Numbered from the stretch's first letter, positions 16,468 to 24,824 are shown. The stretch: 41,892 nucleotides of DNA from BJ22 sp031405895 (GCA_031405895.1 JANOFL010000092.1:1-41892), one strand, 5' to 3'. Notes: a model not told the origin generated them from the letters alone. Translations and numbers: made by a program.

Positions 16468-16788
16468 ATGCAACCCCAACACGCGATCGACCTCTGCCGC
16501 GAGACCCTGCTGCTTGCCCTGTCGAGTGCCGGGCCGGTATTGCTGGCCGGCCTCGTGGCGGGCATTCTTGCCGGGTTGGCCCAATCGATGTTTCAGGTCC
16601 ACGACCAGATTGCCGGGTTCGTGCCGCGGATCGCAGTCATGGCGATGGTCCTCGCGATGACGTTGCCCTGGATGAGCCAGCGGCTGACCGATTTCAGCCG
16701 CCAGTACTTTTCGCAGCCCGTGCTGTTGACCCACTCGCCTTCACCCGCCCCTTCCGCCGCGGAGCCGGAAACATGGCGTGGCAACTGA
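16468..16788 (+). CDS. fliQ: FliQ, flagellar export-gate protein
   Basis: A 106-residue protein with two transmembrane helices (~15-42 and ~50-75). The conserved pattern includes LVAGILAGLAQSMFQVHDQ and VPRIAVMAMVLAMTLPWM, typical of FliQ, which forms the outer helices of the export gate. Usual length is near 89; the extra residues are a Ser/Pro-rich tail created where the frame runs 16 bases into fliR. Translational coupling with fliR is likely. Confidence 0.93.
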   Translation: MQPQHAIDLCRETLLLALSSAGPVLLAGLVAGILAGLAQSMFQVHDQIAGFVPRIAVMAMVLAMTLPWMSQRLTDFSRQYFSQPVLLTHSPSPAPSAAEPETWRGN

Positions 16789-17528
16789 TGGCGCTGGCGG
16801 CTTGCCGGATTGCGGCCTTCGTGTTGGCCGCACCGTTGTTCGGCTGCCAGCGGATTCCGTGGTGGATCAGGCTGGGACTGATGCTTGCGATCGCGGCGGC
16901 TCTCGCGCCGCTGGTGGTTGGCAGCGCGGCTGGCGAGGCCACTCCGCTCTCGCCCCCGGAACTCGTTTCGCGGGGGCTGGGTGAGATTCTGGTCGGGCTG
17001 ATGCTGGGCCTCGGTGCCAGTGTCTTGACCAGTGCCGCGGCGATGGCGGGGCAGATTCTCTCGCAAATGGTTGGCTTGCAGTGGCCCGTCTATGAAGCCG
17101 ACGGTTCCAGCCCGGTGACGAAGCTGATCGGGCTGCTGTCGCTGGTGGTGTTCGTATTGATGCGTGGACCGGAAATGATGCTCGCGGCACTTTCACAGTC
17201 GCTGGTTGACCTCCCGCCGGGTGCGGCGCAGGTTGCGCGCAGCCAGCTGGAGCTGATCACCAGCCTGCTCAGTCAAAGCCTCTGGTTGTGCTTGCGCGGA
17301 GTGGCGCCGGCTGTCGCATCGCTCTGGATCGCGATTCTCGCCGTCACGATGGTTTCAAGGGTCTTGCCCCAGGCCGGCAGCCTGCAGCTGGGGATGGACG
17401 CGGGCCTCGCGGCGATGTGGCTGGCCGTCCTGCTCACGGTCTGCGGCGGGATGTGGGTCTGGATGGATGATATCGAGCACTGGATGGTGGCTTTGCGTCA
17501 ACAGGCAGTCGCGGCGGCAAGGGGGTGA
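16773..17528 (+). CDS. fliR: FliR, flagellar export-gate protein
   Basis: A 251-residue integral membrane protein with about six helices. Recognisable FliR stretches are RIAAFVLAAPLFGCQRIPWW, EILVGLMLGLGASVLTSAAA, AGQILSQMVGLQWPVYEAD and the VSRVLPQAG-type loop followed by GMDAGL. FliR is the single-copy subunit closing the FliPQR gate. ATG 16773 overlaps the end of fliQ by 16 bases, and GGAG lies 8 bases upstream within fliQ. The gene is followed by a 384-base repeat-rich gap rather than running directly into flhB. Confidence 0.94.
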   Translation: MAWQLMALAACRIAAFVLAAPLFGCQRIPWWIRLGLMLAIAAALAPLVVGSAAGEATPLSPPELVSRGLGEILVGLMLGLGASVLTSAAAMAGQILSQMVGLQWPVYEADGSSPVTKLIGLLSLVVFVLMRGPEMMLAALSQSLVDLPPGAAQVARSQLELITSLLSQSLWLCLRGVAPAVASLWIAILAVTMVSRVLPQAGSLQLGMDAGLAAMWLAVLLTVCGGMWVWMDDIEHWMVALRQQAVAAARG

Positions 17529-17547
17529 GAACGGTGCGCCCTGGTTC

Positions 17548-17580
17548 TTGGCGAGCGGAAGGGCGTCAGCCCTCCGTGTC
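17548..17580 (+). repeat. Dispersed repeat R6, copy 1
   Basis: Begins TTGGCGAGCGGAAGGGCGTC and continues with an AGCCCTCCGTG stretch. A second copy with two to three differences lies at 35096-35128. Both are intergenic. Confidence 0.85.
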
Positions 17581-17741
17581 GTCGCAGCGTCACGCGGGCG
17601 AATGCGACGGCGCTTTGGATGGAAGGCAAACCGGACGGTGCAGGCGATTGCTGAAATTGTGCGACTCGGTGTTTGTGATGGATCCGGCCAACTAAAAAAA
17701 CAAGTGCCGCTGTGATTCCAACTGCGGCCCCCCTCCCCCGG

Positions 17742-17794
17742 CCCCTCCCCACCGAACAGTTCCGGAAAGACCGGAACTGTTCGGGGTGGAGGGG
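17742..17794. repeat. 24-bp-arm hairpin
   Basis: The left arm 17742-17765 (CCCCTCCCCACCGAACAGTT plus CCGG) pairs with the right arm 17771-17794 across the loop AAAGA with about two mismatches. A G/C-rich base and an A/T-containing tip make a strong RNA stem between fliR and flhB. Confidence 0.85.
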
Positions 17795-17912
17795 TGAAGA
17801 AATGTTGTTTCGTGGAGGCGGCCTCGCCGGTGCTAAAGGCGCAACTTCAAAAGGTTGCGGCATGGGTAGGTATTGGGCGGTTTCGGGACAACCAGCTGAG
17901 TAAAGCCTGTTT

Positions 17913-18680
17913 ATGGAATCGGGAGATCGCCGTCACGCACCGACACCGGCGCGGCTTGCAAGGTCCCGCGAACAGGGCGATTCTGCGCGCAGCCAGACGC
18001 TCGGAGCGGCGATCCAGATTGTCGTGGGCCTGGTCGCCGCGGCCTTGATCGCACCACTGTTGGGAACCAGCCTGGTGGAGTTCACCCGGCAACAATGGCA
18101 GGCACCCAATTTCGAGAGCGCCCCTGCATCATCGACAGGTCCATTGCCCAGCGGGCTTTGGCGTCCCTGGCTTCTGGCCGGATGCTGGTTGTTGCCGGGC
18201 TGGATCGCGTTGTGGCTGGTAAGTGCGGCGCAAAGTGGCTGGTCACCGGTACGAGCTGGGGCGGGAGGGCGGCTCTGGTTTCGTCCGTGGACCGTATGGC
18301 GCGAAGGGTTTTCGATGCAGCGGCTACTCACGATGTCCGGGCAGGCAATCGCGCTGCTGGCCGTTGTCCTTGCTGGAACCTGGCTGGTCGGATCGCGGTC
18401 GGGCTCCTGGTTCAGCCTTGAAGCGGAAGACCCCGCCAGCCTGGCGGCCCAACTGCTGGGCATCACGCTCCACGCCGGAGTGCTGATCGGCGTCGTCTTG
18501 CTGTTCGCCGGGCTCGCCGACTGGATCGTGCAGCGCCTGTGCTGGTACCGGCGGCAGATGATGACCGACGATGAGCTGCGGGAAGAAGCTCGCCAGGACG
18601 AAGCTCCCAGGCGCGGAACCAGTCGCCCGATCGCCGGGACCCGCCCACTGGATGGAATCAACCGCGTCAATGGACAGTAG
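17913..18680 (+). CDS. flhB: FlhB-like export protein lacking the autocleaving C-terminal domain
   Basis: A 255-residue protein. The N-terminal RRHAPTPARLARSREQGDSA matches the cytoplasmic start of FlhB (usually EKPTPKKL..AR..G). About four transmembrane helices follow (~30-55, ~85-110, ~140-165, ~180-205). Then DWIVQRLCWYRRQMMTDDEL and REEARQDEAP match the linker helix after the last membrane span. Canonical FlhB continues for ~140 residues with the NPTH self-cleavage site. Here the homology stops and an unrelated tail of about 25 residues ends the protein at 18680. No NPTH-encoding sequence was seen in any forward frame after this point. FlhB normally switches export from rod/hook to filament proteins, so this copy is either truncated or an unusual form. 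Confidence 0.86.
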   Translation: MESGDRRHAPTPARLARSREQGDSARSQTLGAAIQIVVGLVAAALIAPLLGTSLVEFTRQQWQAPNFESAPASSTGPLPSGLWRPWLLAGCWLLPGWIALWLVSAAQSGWSPVRAGAGGRLWFRPWTVWREGFSMQRLLTMSGQAIALLAVVLAGTWLVGSRSGSWFSLEAEDPASLAAQLLGITLHAGVLIGVVLLFAGLADWIVQRLCWYRRQMMTDDELREEARQDEAPRRGTSRPIAGTRPLDGINRVNGQ

Positions 18681-18990
18681 CTGGGCAGCGCCACTCTTGC
18701 AGCTGTTAGCGGCATGACGCAAGCCACCGGTTATTCGGACATCGACTGATTGATGATTGCCCCCATGAACCGTACGCGTGACACCGGTGGCTTGCGCCAT
18801 GCCGCTAACAGGAACATCCAGGCGACAACCCGCGAAACATCGTTTTGGCCTGCATTCGCGGGAATTCCTGCTGGACGACACCAAAACGTGGAGCTGTACA
18901 GTCAGTCCAACAGCCGCAGGGTTTTGAGCGGGGCGAATTCCTGCTTTTGCACATCGGGGGCGTCACACTCAGACCCATTGCCGCCCTCGT
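18681..18990. other. Convergent intergenic region with MITE-like element
   Basis: A 310-base gap between flhB (plus) and the sulfotransferase (minus). It contains the inverted-repeat element at 18705-18809. Nothing else was recognised, and no fragment of the missing FlhB domain was seen. Confidence 0.6.
18705..18809. mobile_element. MITE-like element with 27-bp terminal inverted repeats
   Basis: The left end 18705-18731 (GTTAGCGGCATGACGCAAGC, then CACCGGT) and right end 18783-18809 are inverted copies with one mismatch, enclosing ~51 bases, 105 bp in total. It carries no coding sequence, as in miniature inverted-repeat elements. It begins 25 bases after the stop codon of the truncated flhB. 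Mobility is inferred from form only; no target-site duplication was clear. Confidence 0.72.
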
Positions 18991-20133
18991 TCAGGGCTTT
19001 CCCTCGCTGGCTGGCTGGTAGCCGAAGGCGGCCTGGTATCCGGCCCATTGTTGGGGCGACGGCAAGTGGGCCGTGGTCGTGTCGAGGGCCGACTGACCGA
19101 CGCGGTGGCCACTCCGTTGCCGCATGTAGTCGCCGATTGCCGAAAAGTGTTCCGGCGTGCATTCGAGTCCGACTTCCCCGCAGGCTTGCTTAACCACGGT
19201 TGCAGGATCGGCGATCAGGTCCTCAAAGCTGACTTCGGCCAGGTCGCCGCGCGGGATGGTGTCGCGTTGCCGGAAGTAGGCTCCGTACATCAGCTGGCTG
19301 GCCGAATGGATGTACTCCAGCAACTGGCCGTCGCTGTAACGCGGGCGTTGCAGGCTCTGCGTGTAGTCGAGCGCCCGCCAGAGCTTCATCGTCGAGGCGA
19401 CGAGGGCGGCGGGATCGCGCGAAAGGTGGATGAATTTGGCGCCTGGAAACCACTCCGCGAGCAAGCCGACCCGGCCAGTGTGCGGCGGCGACTTGAGGAT
19501 CAGACGCCGGCCATACTGGCGGGTCAGCATCCGGTAAAAAGACTCCAGGGCGAAACGGGTCTGAACCTGGACTTCGCTGCTGCACTGGTCGAGCGCAAAA
19601 AGCGGTGAGGGCACCTGGCGGTCGCGGCAAAAGGCGATGTCGCAGTAGGGCGTCGGGGCACCGAGGCTGATCAGCGCGAAGTCGTCTTCCTGCGGCGAGC
19701 GGCGGTCGAACGTCATGTCGTCCATCGGCCGCCGACCCGGCAACAGGCGCTTGACCAGCCCCTTGAGCGCCCAGCCGGTCGCGAGTGCGTGATGCGGAGC
19801 GAAGGCATCGTAGTTGTCAGGACTGGCCCAGCGCTCGTCGAGGCTCATCAGCTCGTGCATCAGCGTCGTGCCGCTCCGCCAGTGGCCGACAATGAAGACG
19901 GGAGGCGCAACCAGCCGGGTGGTCGCAAGCCGCCGGCGGAGCGCCACCGTCTGGAGTGCCGCCGCCGCGCTGTTGAACAGGGTGCAGCCGCTCACGAGGA
20001 CCGTCATCGCGTACTTGACGGGATGAATCCGGAAGCCGTTCCGCGCGAGCAGCCCGAACCATGAGCCGGTTCGCATGCCGTTCCAGATCCGCGGCGACCA
20101 GGGCGGATAGGGGTTGTGGACCGGCCGGGACAT
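18991..20133 (-). CDS. Sulfotransferase family protein
   Basis: A 380-residue protein of the PAPS-dependent sulfotransferase superfamily. VGHWRSGTTLMHEL (82-95) is the 5'-phosphosulfate-binding loop with Arg and Ser/Thr. The distal IHLSRDPAALVAST (235-248) is the 3'-phosphate-binding segment. KSPPHTGR (214-221) lies between them, as in the bacterial Sulfotransfer_3 group. It would transfer sulfate from PAPS to a hydroxyl group; the acceptor is unknown. An N-terminal hydrophobic stretch (~38-62) may associate with the membrane. ATG 20133 was chosen over an upstream start that translates non-conserved residues. It stands alone, convergent with flhB. Confidence 0.9.
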   Translation of the reverse strand: MSRPVHNPYPPWSPRIWNGMRTGSWFGLLARNGFRIHPVKYAMTVLVSGCTLFNSAAAALQTVALRRRLATTRLVAPPVFIVGHWRSGTTLMHELMSLDERWASPDNYDAFAPHHALATGWALKGLVKRLLPGRRPMDDMTFDRRSPQEDDFALISLGAPTPYCDIAFCRDRQVPSPLFALDQCSSEVQVQTRFALESFYRMLTRQYGRRLILKSPPHTGRVGLLAEWFPGAKFIHLSRDPAALVASTMKLWRALDYTQSLQRPRYSDGQLLEYIHSASQLMYGAYFRQRDTIPRGDLAEVSFEDLIADPATVVKQACGEVGLECTPEHFSAIGDYMRQRSGHRVGQSALDTTTAHLPSPQQWAGYQAAFGYQPASEGKP

Positions 20134-20278
20134 GATGGGCACTGCGTGATCGTATTGCCTGATATCGGGACTGGCTCCGGCCGCAGGCGGACGAAACGAT
20201 GGGAAGCCTATCCGAGAACCGCAAAGAGAGGGGGTCAGACCCCGGCGGTTCACGGATAGGCAATCTTTCTACACTGGA

Positions 20279-22066
20279 TCAGGCGACTTTGGGGACAACC
20301 TTGCCAGCTGGCGTCCGCAAGTCAAACAGGCCAAAGATTTCGGCCTGGGTCAGGCCTGGTCGCTGGGCTTCGTCGCCATCGCCGAGGATCTGCCGGAACA
20401 GTTCGCGTTTGGCTTCGAGGACTGCGTGGATTTTTTCCTCGATCGTGCCGGTCGTCAGCATCCGCGAGACGGTCACGCTGCCGACCGCGCCGATCCGGTG
20501 GGCCCGGTTGATCGCCTGGTCCTCGACAGCCGGGTTCCACCAGCGATCAAACAGAAACACATAGCGGCAGAACTGGAGGTTGAGCCCGACGCTGCCGGCT
20601 CCATAGCTCATCAGGAGCACGTGCCGGGTTGGGTCTTCACGAAATTCGGTCAGGATCGCATCGCGTTTCGACGAGGGAATCCGGCCGTGATAGGCGAGCG
20701 GCCGGAAGCGTTCCAGCGGACCAGTCAGCTGGTCGAGGGCGCTGACCCACTGGCTAAAAATGAGGGCCTTGTGTCCCGAGGCGGCGACTTCTTCCAGATC
20801 GGCCTGCAGCCGGGCCAGTTTGCTGCTCGCGCCGGTCGCCGGATCGAAATTGCAAATCTGCTTCAGCCGCAGAACCAGCTCGAAGACATGCTTGATCGTG
20901 ATCTCGTCGCCCATTGCGTTGAGCCGGAGAACGCCAGCCTGCTCGGCCGATTCGTAGCTGGCCGCCTGTTCGGCCGTCAGATCGAGACAGTCGTCGCGGA
21001 TCAGGCGCGGCGGCATGTCGCTCATCACGAGGTCTTTCGTGCGGCGAATGATGTGGTCGCCGGCCTGACTGCGGATTTCGCGGACCGACAGGCCAGGTGG
21101 AAGGAGGCCCGGCGCGACGAACTCGAAGATGCTGGTCAGATCGTCGATGCTGTTTTCCACCGGTGTCCCGGTCAAGGCCCAGCTCCGGCGGCGGGGAATC
21201 CGGCGGACAATCTGGCTCGTGGCGCCATCGCGATTCTTGACCCGCTGGGCCTCGTCGAGGATCACGAGATCGTAGGGCTGTTCGGCCGAGGTGATCAGGG
21301 CTTCATCGCGCGTCAGCAGCTCGTAGTTGGCGATCCGGACCGGGGCCTGGGGCGCTTGCCAGATGAACTGCCGCGTCGCCTGGTTCCCGGCGACGGTGCT
21401 GACCGGGATTTCAGGTGCCCACTGGCGGAACTCGCGAATCCAGTTGGTCACCAGCGGTTTGGGGCAGATCAGCAACACGTTCCGCGCCAGGCCGCTGCGG
21501 AGCAACAGCCGCGTTGCCATGATCGCCTGCATCGTCTTGCCCAGCCCCATCTCGTCGGCGAGGATCGCGGATGAACGGGCGAACAGGAAGGCGATCCCGG
21601 CGTACTGGTATGGAAAAGGCTCGAAGGGGACCTCGACCGTACTTCCGCCAAGCAGATACTCGAGCGGCGGCTGCAGTACAAGGAACAGCCGGTCAGCCAG
21701 CCGCACGAGATCGGCAGGCGGCTTGATCCGGGTCGTCGAATCCGGTCGGCGCGAGCGCGAACCACTGGGGGGCAACGCCGCGCAGGCGTCGGGCAGCTGG
21801 CCCGCGGACTGGGGGGCGGGGAGCATTCCATTGCCAGTCTTGTGGCCGGCCGGTCCGCCAATCGGTGTCCTGCCGTCAAAAGTGCAGCTGATGATCTTCG
21901 GCAGCCGCAACCGGATCGCGGCGGACAGTACATCTGGCAAACCGGCGGCACTGTCCGGGTTCCAGGTAGTCACACCTACCCGCCCCTGAAACCGGATGCC
22001 GTCGCTCCGGTCGTCGATGACGGGAAAGGGGTTGAGCGGCCCCGCGCTGCTGAGTTCGGCTTCCAT
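20279..22066 (-). CDS. SNF2-family DEAD/DEAH-box helicase-like ATPase
   Basis: A 595-residue SNF2/RapA-type dsDNA translocase. The Walker A loop is DEMGLGKT (~171-178), motif II is ILDEAQ (~269-274), motif III is LTGTPVEN, motif V lies around YGAGSVGLNL, and motif VI is QAINRAHRIG near the C-terminal end. The ATPase core is therefore complete. The N-terminal ~120 residues are poorly conserved, and no SWIM or nuclease domain is attached. Likely roles are remodelling of DNA-bound proteins or transcription recycling; nothing in the sequence decides. Start ATG 22066 is uncertain, because the first ~80 residues could be non-coding and later starts exist. It lies 63 bases after the conserved gene at 22130-22720 and is probably co-transcribed with it. 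Confidence 0.9.
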   Translation of the reverse strand: MEAELSSAGPLNPFPVIDDRSDGIRFQGRVGVTTWNPDSAAGLPDVLSAAIRLRLPKIISCTFDGRTPIGGPAGHKTGNGMLPAPQSAGQLPDACAALPPSGSRSRRPDSTTRIKPPADLVRLADRLFLVLQPPLEYLLGGSTVEVPFEPFPYQYAGIAFLFARSSAILADEMGLGKTMQAIMATRLLLRSGLARNVLLICPKPLVTNWIREFRQWAPEIPVSTVAGNQATRQFIWQAPQAPVRIANYELLTRDEALITSAEQPYDLVILDEAQRVKNRDGATSQIVRRIPRRRSWALTGTPVENSIDDLTSIFEFVAPGLLPPGLSVREIRSQAGDHIIRRTKDLVMSDMPPRLIRDDCLDLTAEQAASYESAEQAGVLRLNAMGDEITIKHVFELVLRLKQICNFDPATGASSKLARLQADLEEVAASGHKALIFSQWVSALDQLTGPLERFRPLAYHGRIPSSKRDAILTEFREDPTRHVLLMSYGAGSVGLNLQFCRYVFLFDRWWNPAVEDQAINRAHRIGAVGSVTVSRMLTTGTIEEKIHAVLEAKRELFRQILGDGDEAQRPGLTQAEIFGLFDLRTPAGKVVPKVA

Positions 22067-22129
22067 GCCTGTCAAGATCCCTGTAGCCAGCCCGGCGGCC
22101 CTGGTGCGAAATGTTTCCGCGGGTGCCGT

Positions 22130-22720
22130 TTATGCGGCTTCTCCCAGTCCGGTACCCGTTTGTGACCGCCGGCCCGCGGCGTGAGCCTCACGAATGGCTT
22201 CGTCGATCCGCCCGAACGGCTCGTCGAGGGGCAGGACCGCGGCCAGTCGCTGCAAAGCGGCTTCCGCCCGCTCGGTGTCGTCCGGCTTGCCTTTGAGCTG
22301 GAGAATCTGGCTAACCGGCTGGGTGGCTGGTTCCGCGGGAGCTGCTTCGTCAGGAACTCCCGCAGTCGGCGCGCTGCCGATCAACGCCAGCGGCTTGTCC
22401 GACAGCCCATGCAGGGCCACCAGCTCCGGCTGCCGGACAACGAGCACGATTGATGTGCCCCGACAGTGATCGAGCATCGCCCGTCCGATCAGATCGCAGT
22501 TCAGATACTGCTGCAGGGTCTGGCCGTAGAGCACTTCCTGAGTGCGGCTTGGGCGGACCGGCGTCGAGCAGTGGAACTCCACCGGTCGCCCCAGTCCATT
22601 GACCACCAGCATTCCGCCACAGGTTCCCAGACCGTCGACGTCGATGACGGCGAGGTACGCGAAGCTCGGGTTGTCGGGAGAGGCAGCCAGTGGACCATTC
22701 CCTGTGCGGAGTACTCGCAA
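22130..22720 (-). pseudogene. Conserved-looking protein of unknown function, probably frameshifted at its start
   Basis: The open frame encodes up to 196 residues. Its core (AYLAVIDVDGLGTCGGMLVV, GRPVEFHCSTPV, QEVLYGQTLQQYLN) looks coding, with an acidic, Ala/Pro-rich linker after it. The only early start is TTG 22720, in poor context. In the next frame a clean coding-like N-terminus begins at ATG 22833 (MNPRGAGAKVKVTIRRLAVW, then a segment ending SCEYSAQG) and loses sense near 22690-22710, where this frame begins to make sense. One base gained or lost there would join them into a ~230-residue protein spanning 22130-22833. Either a real frameshift or a sequencing error is possible. It is probably in an operon with the SNF2 gene. 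Confidence 0.6.
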
Positions 22721-22967
22721 GAAACTTGCAGCAGCGGCAAGGCGAACCGCTGGAATTGCCCGCGACCGCCTGCCCAGACAGCCAATCGTCGGATCGTCAC
22801 CTTCACTTTAGCGCCAGCACCGCGCGGGTTCATGGCAAATCTGCACGATCAAGTTGAGTTTGCTGGTCACAAGGACTCGCGTTTGTCAATCCCTGACGGT
22901 GGAAACTTCTGCCCGCATTGAGCCGGCAGATTGCCGTGGTTCAGTTCCGCGCATGACGCCTGTTTGA

Positions 22968-22996
22968 TCGACACTCAAGTTTTCCGCGACTATACT
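22968..22996 (+). promoter_or_regulatory. Sigma-70-type promoter for the gene at 23038
   Basis: TCGACA (22968-22973) and TATACT (22991-22996) are each one base from the consensus and are separated by 17 bases. The predicted start site would be near 23003, giving a leader of ~35 bases with GGAG at 23023-23026. Confidence 0.65.
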
Positions 22997-23037
22997 GCAA
23001 GGACTCAATCACTGATCATCCCGGAGTTTTCCGCCGC

Positions 23038-23511
23038 ATGTCCAATGACCCGCAGGAACTGGTCAATTCGTTCCGCATCGACGTGTCACCGACCGCCACG
23101 GACGCCCGTTCGCAGGCCAAGCGGCCCCGCACCATCGAACATGAAATGATCTCGCTGCTGCGGCATCTTGTTGCCGGCCAGGAACGCCAGAACGAGCTGA
23201 TGGAGGACCTGATCGAGAACCTTGGCTCGGCCCAGCGCCAGCGGGCCCAGGAACTTGGCCAGTGGCGGGAAGCCAATCCCGTGCTCGCCCGCCGCTGTCG
23301 GGTCGCCGCCGAAGCCCTCAGCCAGGTCCAGACCGAGTTCCTTGAAAACCTCACCATCGAGGTCAAGGACAACCAGGAGTCGCTGCTCGAAGGCGACTTC
23401 ATGCTCAACGAGTTTGTCGACCGTTACGGCCCGCGGCTGGCCCACCTGAACAGCGTCCTGCAAGTTCTCTCGCAGCTCAGCAGTTCGCCCGCGCCGTCCA
23501 ACGCGGGCTAG
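23038..23511 (+). CDS. Small acidic helical protein, unknown
   Basis: A 157-residue soluble protein that is almost entirely alpha-helical and rich in Glu, Gln and Leu, with heptad-like spacing (LLRHLVAGQERQNELMEDLI and ALSQVQTEFLENLTIEVKDN). No signal peptide or catalytic motif is seen. The well-formed promoter (22968-22996) and GGAG 11 bases before ATG 23038 support a real, separately transcribed gene. The pattern suggests a coiled-coil or small structural protein; no function can be assigned. It is divergent from the conserved gene upstream. Confidence 0.8.
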   Translation: MSNDPQELVNSFRIDVSPTATDARSQAKRPRTIEHEMISLLRHLVAGQERQNELMEDLIENLGSAQRQRAQELGQWREANPVLARRCRVAAEALSQVQTEFLENLTIEVKDNQESLLEGDFMLNEFVDRYGPRLAHLNSVLQVLSQLSSSPAPSNAG

Positions 23512-23518
23512 GCGTGGG

Positions 23519-23650
23519 ACAGGCTTCCAGCCTGTCATTCCCGCAATGGAATGGTTCCCCTGTTCAGGCGGCCTCGCAGGGAGAGCCGCAGACGGGATGG
23601 TCGATGGCAAAGCAGGAGCTTCGCCACCACGTGGGGCTTCCAGCCTGTCA
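23519..23650 (+). repeat. Palindromic repeat ACAGGCTTCCAGCCTGT and a partial second copy
   Basis: ACAGGC-TTCCA-GCCTGT at 23519-23535 is a perfect stem-loop followed by CA. GGGGCTTCCAGCCTGTCA at 23633-23650 repeats its right part. They bracket the 153-base gap between two genes. The first may act as a weak terminator. Confidence 0.7.
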
Positions 23651-23664
23651 AATCTCGCTGACCC

Positions 23665-24525
23665 ATGCGCGGTGAACTGGTCTCGACGATCACCGAAGAC
23701 CGGCTCCGGCTGAATGGGTTCCTGCTTGACCCGGAAGGCACACCGGCTCCCTACGCCAGCGCGGCACTGATCCTTCACGGCCTGGCGGGCAATTTCTATT
23801 CGTCACCGCTGCTGACCGAGATCGCCAGCCGGTTTTCGCGGCTCGGCCTCGCGGCTGTGCTGGGCAACACTCGCGGCCACGACTTTCTGAACTGGACGCT
23901 GCGGGGCGGGCGGACCATCACACTCGGCGCGGCACTCGAAGATGTCGCCGAATGCGTCCACGATGTCCGGGCCTGGGTCCAGTTTCTGGCGCGTCAGGGG
24001 CATCGGCGGGTGCTGGTCGCCGGCCACAGCCTGGGCGCGATCAAGGCACTTTACGCTCAAGCCTGGAAACCGGCCTCTGAAGTCGTTGGGCTGGTGGCCG
24101 TCTCACCCACGCGGCTCAGCCCGCAGCAGTTCCGCGCTTCGCCCGCGGCCGAAGTCTACCAGCGAACGCTTGCGGAAGTCGATGCCCTCGTTGCAGCAGG
24201 CGAAGGCGAACGGCTGATGAAAGTCGATTTCCCTTTCCCGACCTGGATCGGTGCGGCGGCCTATCGGCAGAAGTACGGTGCGGAGGGGCGTTTTGACTGG
24301 CTCGGCTTCATCGACCGGATCGAGGTCCCGACGGCGATCATCTTTGGCCAGCGTGAACTCGACGAAAATCCAGCCTTCATCGGCCTTGCGGCAACACTGG
24401 ACCAGACCGCGTTCAACCCGCGCCTGATCCACCGCGAAATCATCCCCGACGCCGACCACTTCTACATCGCCCGCATCGACCCGCTCTGCGAACGGATCGA
24501 AGCCTGGCTGGCCAGTCAGCGTTGA
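23665..24525 (+). CDS. Alpha/beta hydrolase, serine-type
   Basis: A 286-residue protein with an intact-looking active site: the oxyanion strand LILHGLAGN (35-43), nucleophile Ser122 in AGHSLGA, an acidic candidate around FGQRELDEN, and His265 in DADHFYI. It resembles the DUF1749-like / prolyl-oligopeptidase-related hydrolases that often cleave esters or amides. No signal peptide, so probably cytoplasmic; substrate unknown. ATG 23665 follows a repeat-containing gap. Its last 10 bases overlap the end of the convergent CPxC protein gene. It contrasts with the triad-less relative at 10759-11520. Confidence 0.88.
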   Translation: MRGELVSTITEDRLRLNGFLLDPEGTPAPYASAALILHGLAGNFYSSPLLTEIASRFSRLGLAAVLGNTRGHDFLNWTLRGGRTITLGAALEDVAECVHDVRAWVQFLARQGHRRVLVAGHSLGAIKALYAQAWKPASEVVGLVAVSPTRLSPQQFRASPAAEVYQRTLAEVDALVAAGEGERLMKVDFPFPTWIGAAAYRQKYGAEGRFDWLGFIDRIEVPTAIIFGQRELDENPAFIGLAATLDQTAFNPRLIHREIIPDADHFYIARIDPLCERIEAWLASQR

Positions 24526-24824
24526 GACTGGTTAGAAGAACCTTCACCGGCACCCGTTCCTTTGATGGTCTGGCCTGCCGCGCGAAGTCCGCGGCAACGC
24601 AGAATCAGCCTGGTCCAAAACGCTACCAGGCCAAACGGCATCGCGAGCAGGAAAGCGGCGCTGAGGGCGTAAGCCGTAGCCCGGCCGGCAGCCTCAAGGC
24701 CTTCGCGACAGTTGGGGCAGGCGTCGGCCGGTTCGCATGTCGCCAGGACCAGGACCATTGCCGCCAGCGCTGAAACAATCGCCTGTACGGGCCACGATGC
24801 TTGATGTTTCTGCCTCGATGCCAC
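24516..24824 (-). CDS. Small exported membrane protein with CPxC motif at end of cox operon
   Basis: A ~102-residue protein with an N-terminal signal-like helix ending in DACPNCREGL, then one strong transmembrane helix (YALSAAFLLAMPFGLVAFW) and a basic tail. Small proteins with a CPxC motif followed by one helix often lie next to Sco and DUF420 genes in related genomes. The Cys pair could bind or reduce metal in oxidase copper-site assembly; this is inference. GTG 24824 is my choice of start. GTG 24893, overlapping the DUF420 gene, is also possible and would add 23 residues. The last 10 bases overlap the convergent hydrolase gene. Confidence 0.65.
   Translation of the reverse strand: MASRQKHQASWPVQAIVSALAAMVLVLATCEPADACPNCREGLEAAGRATAYALSAAFLLAMPFGLVAFWTRLILRCRGLRAAGQTIKGTGAGEGSSNQSQR

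Larger units (their letters stand above)
17529..17912. other. Repeat-rich gap between fliR and flhB
   Basis: A 384-base gap with no credible gene. It contains the R6 element (17548-17580), the hairpin at 17742-17794 and, at 17840-17852, CGCAACTTCAAAA, which also forms an arm of the hairpin at 10341-10466. These may separate fliR and flhB transcription. Confidence 0.6.

Noticed and set aside
16258..16734. Minus-strand protein across the fliP-fliQ gap
   Set aside because: Its repetitive LSTQYSV-type stretch is just the translated tandem repeat and the rest is antisense to fliQ.
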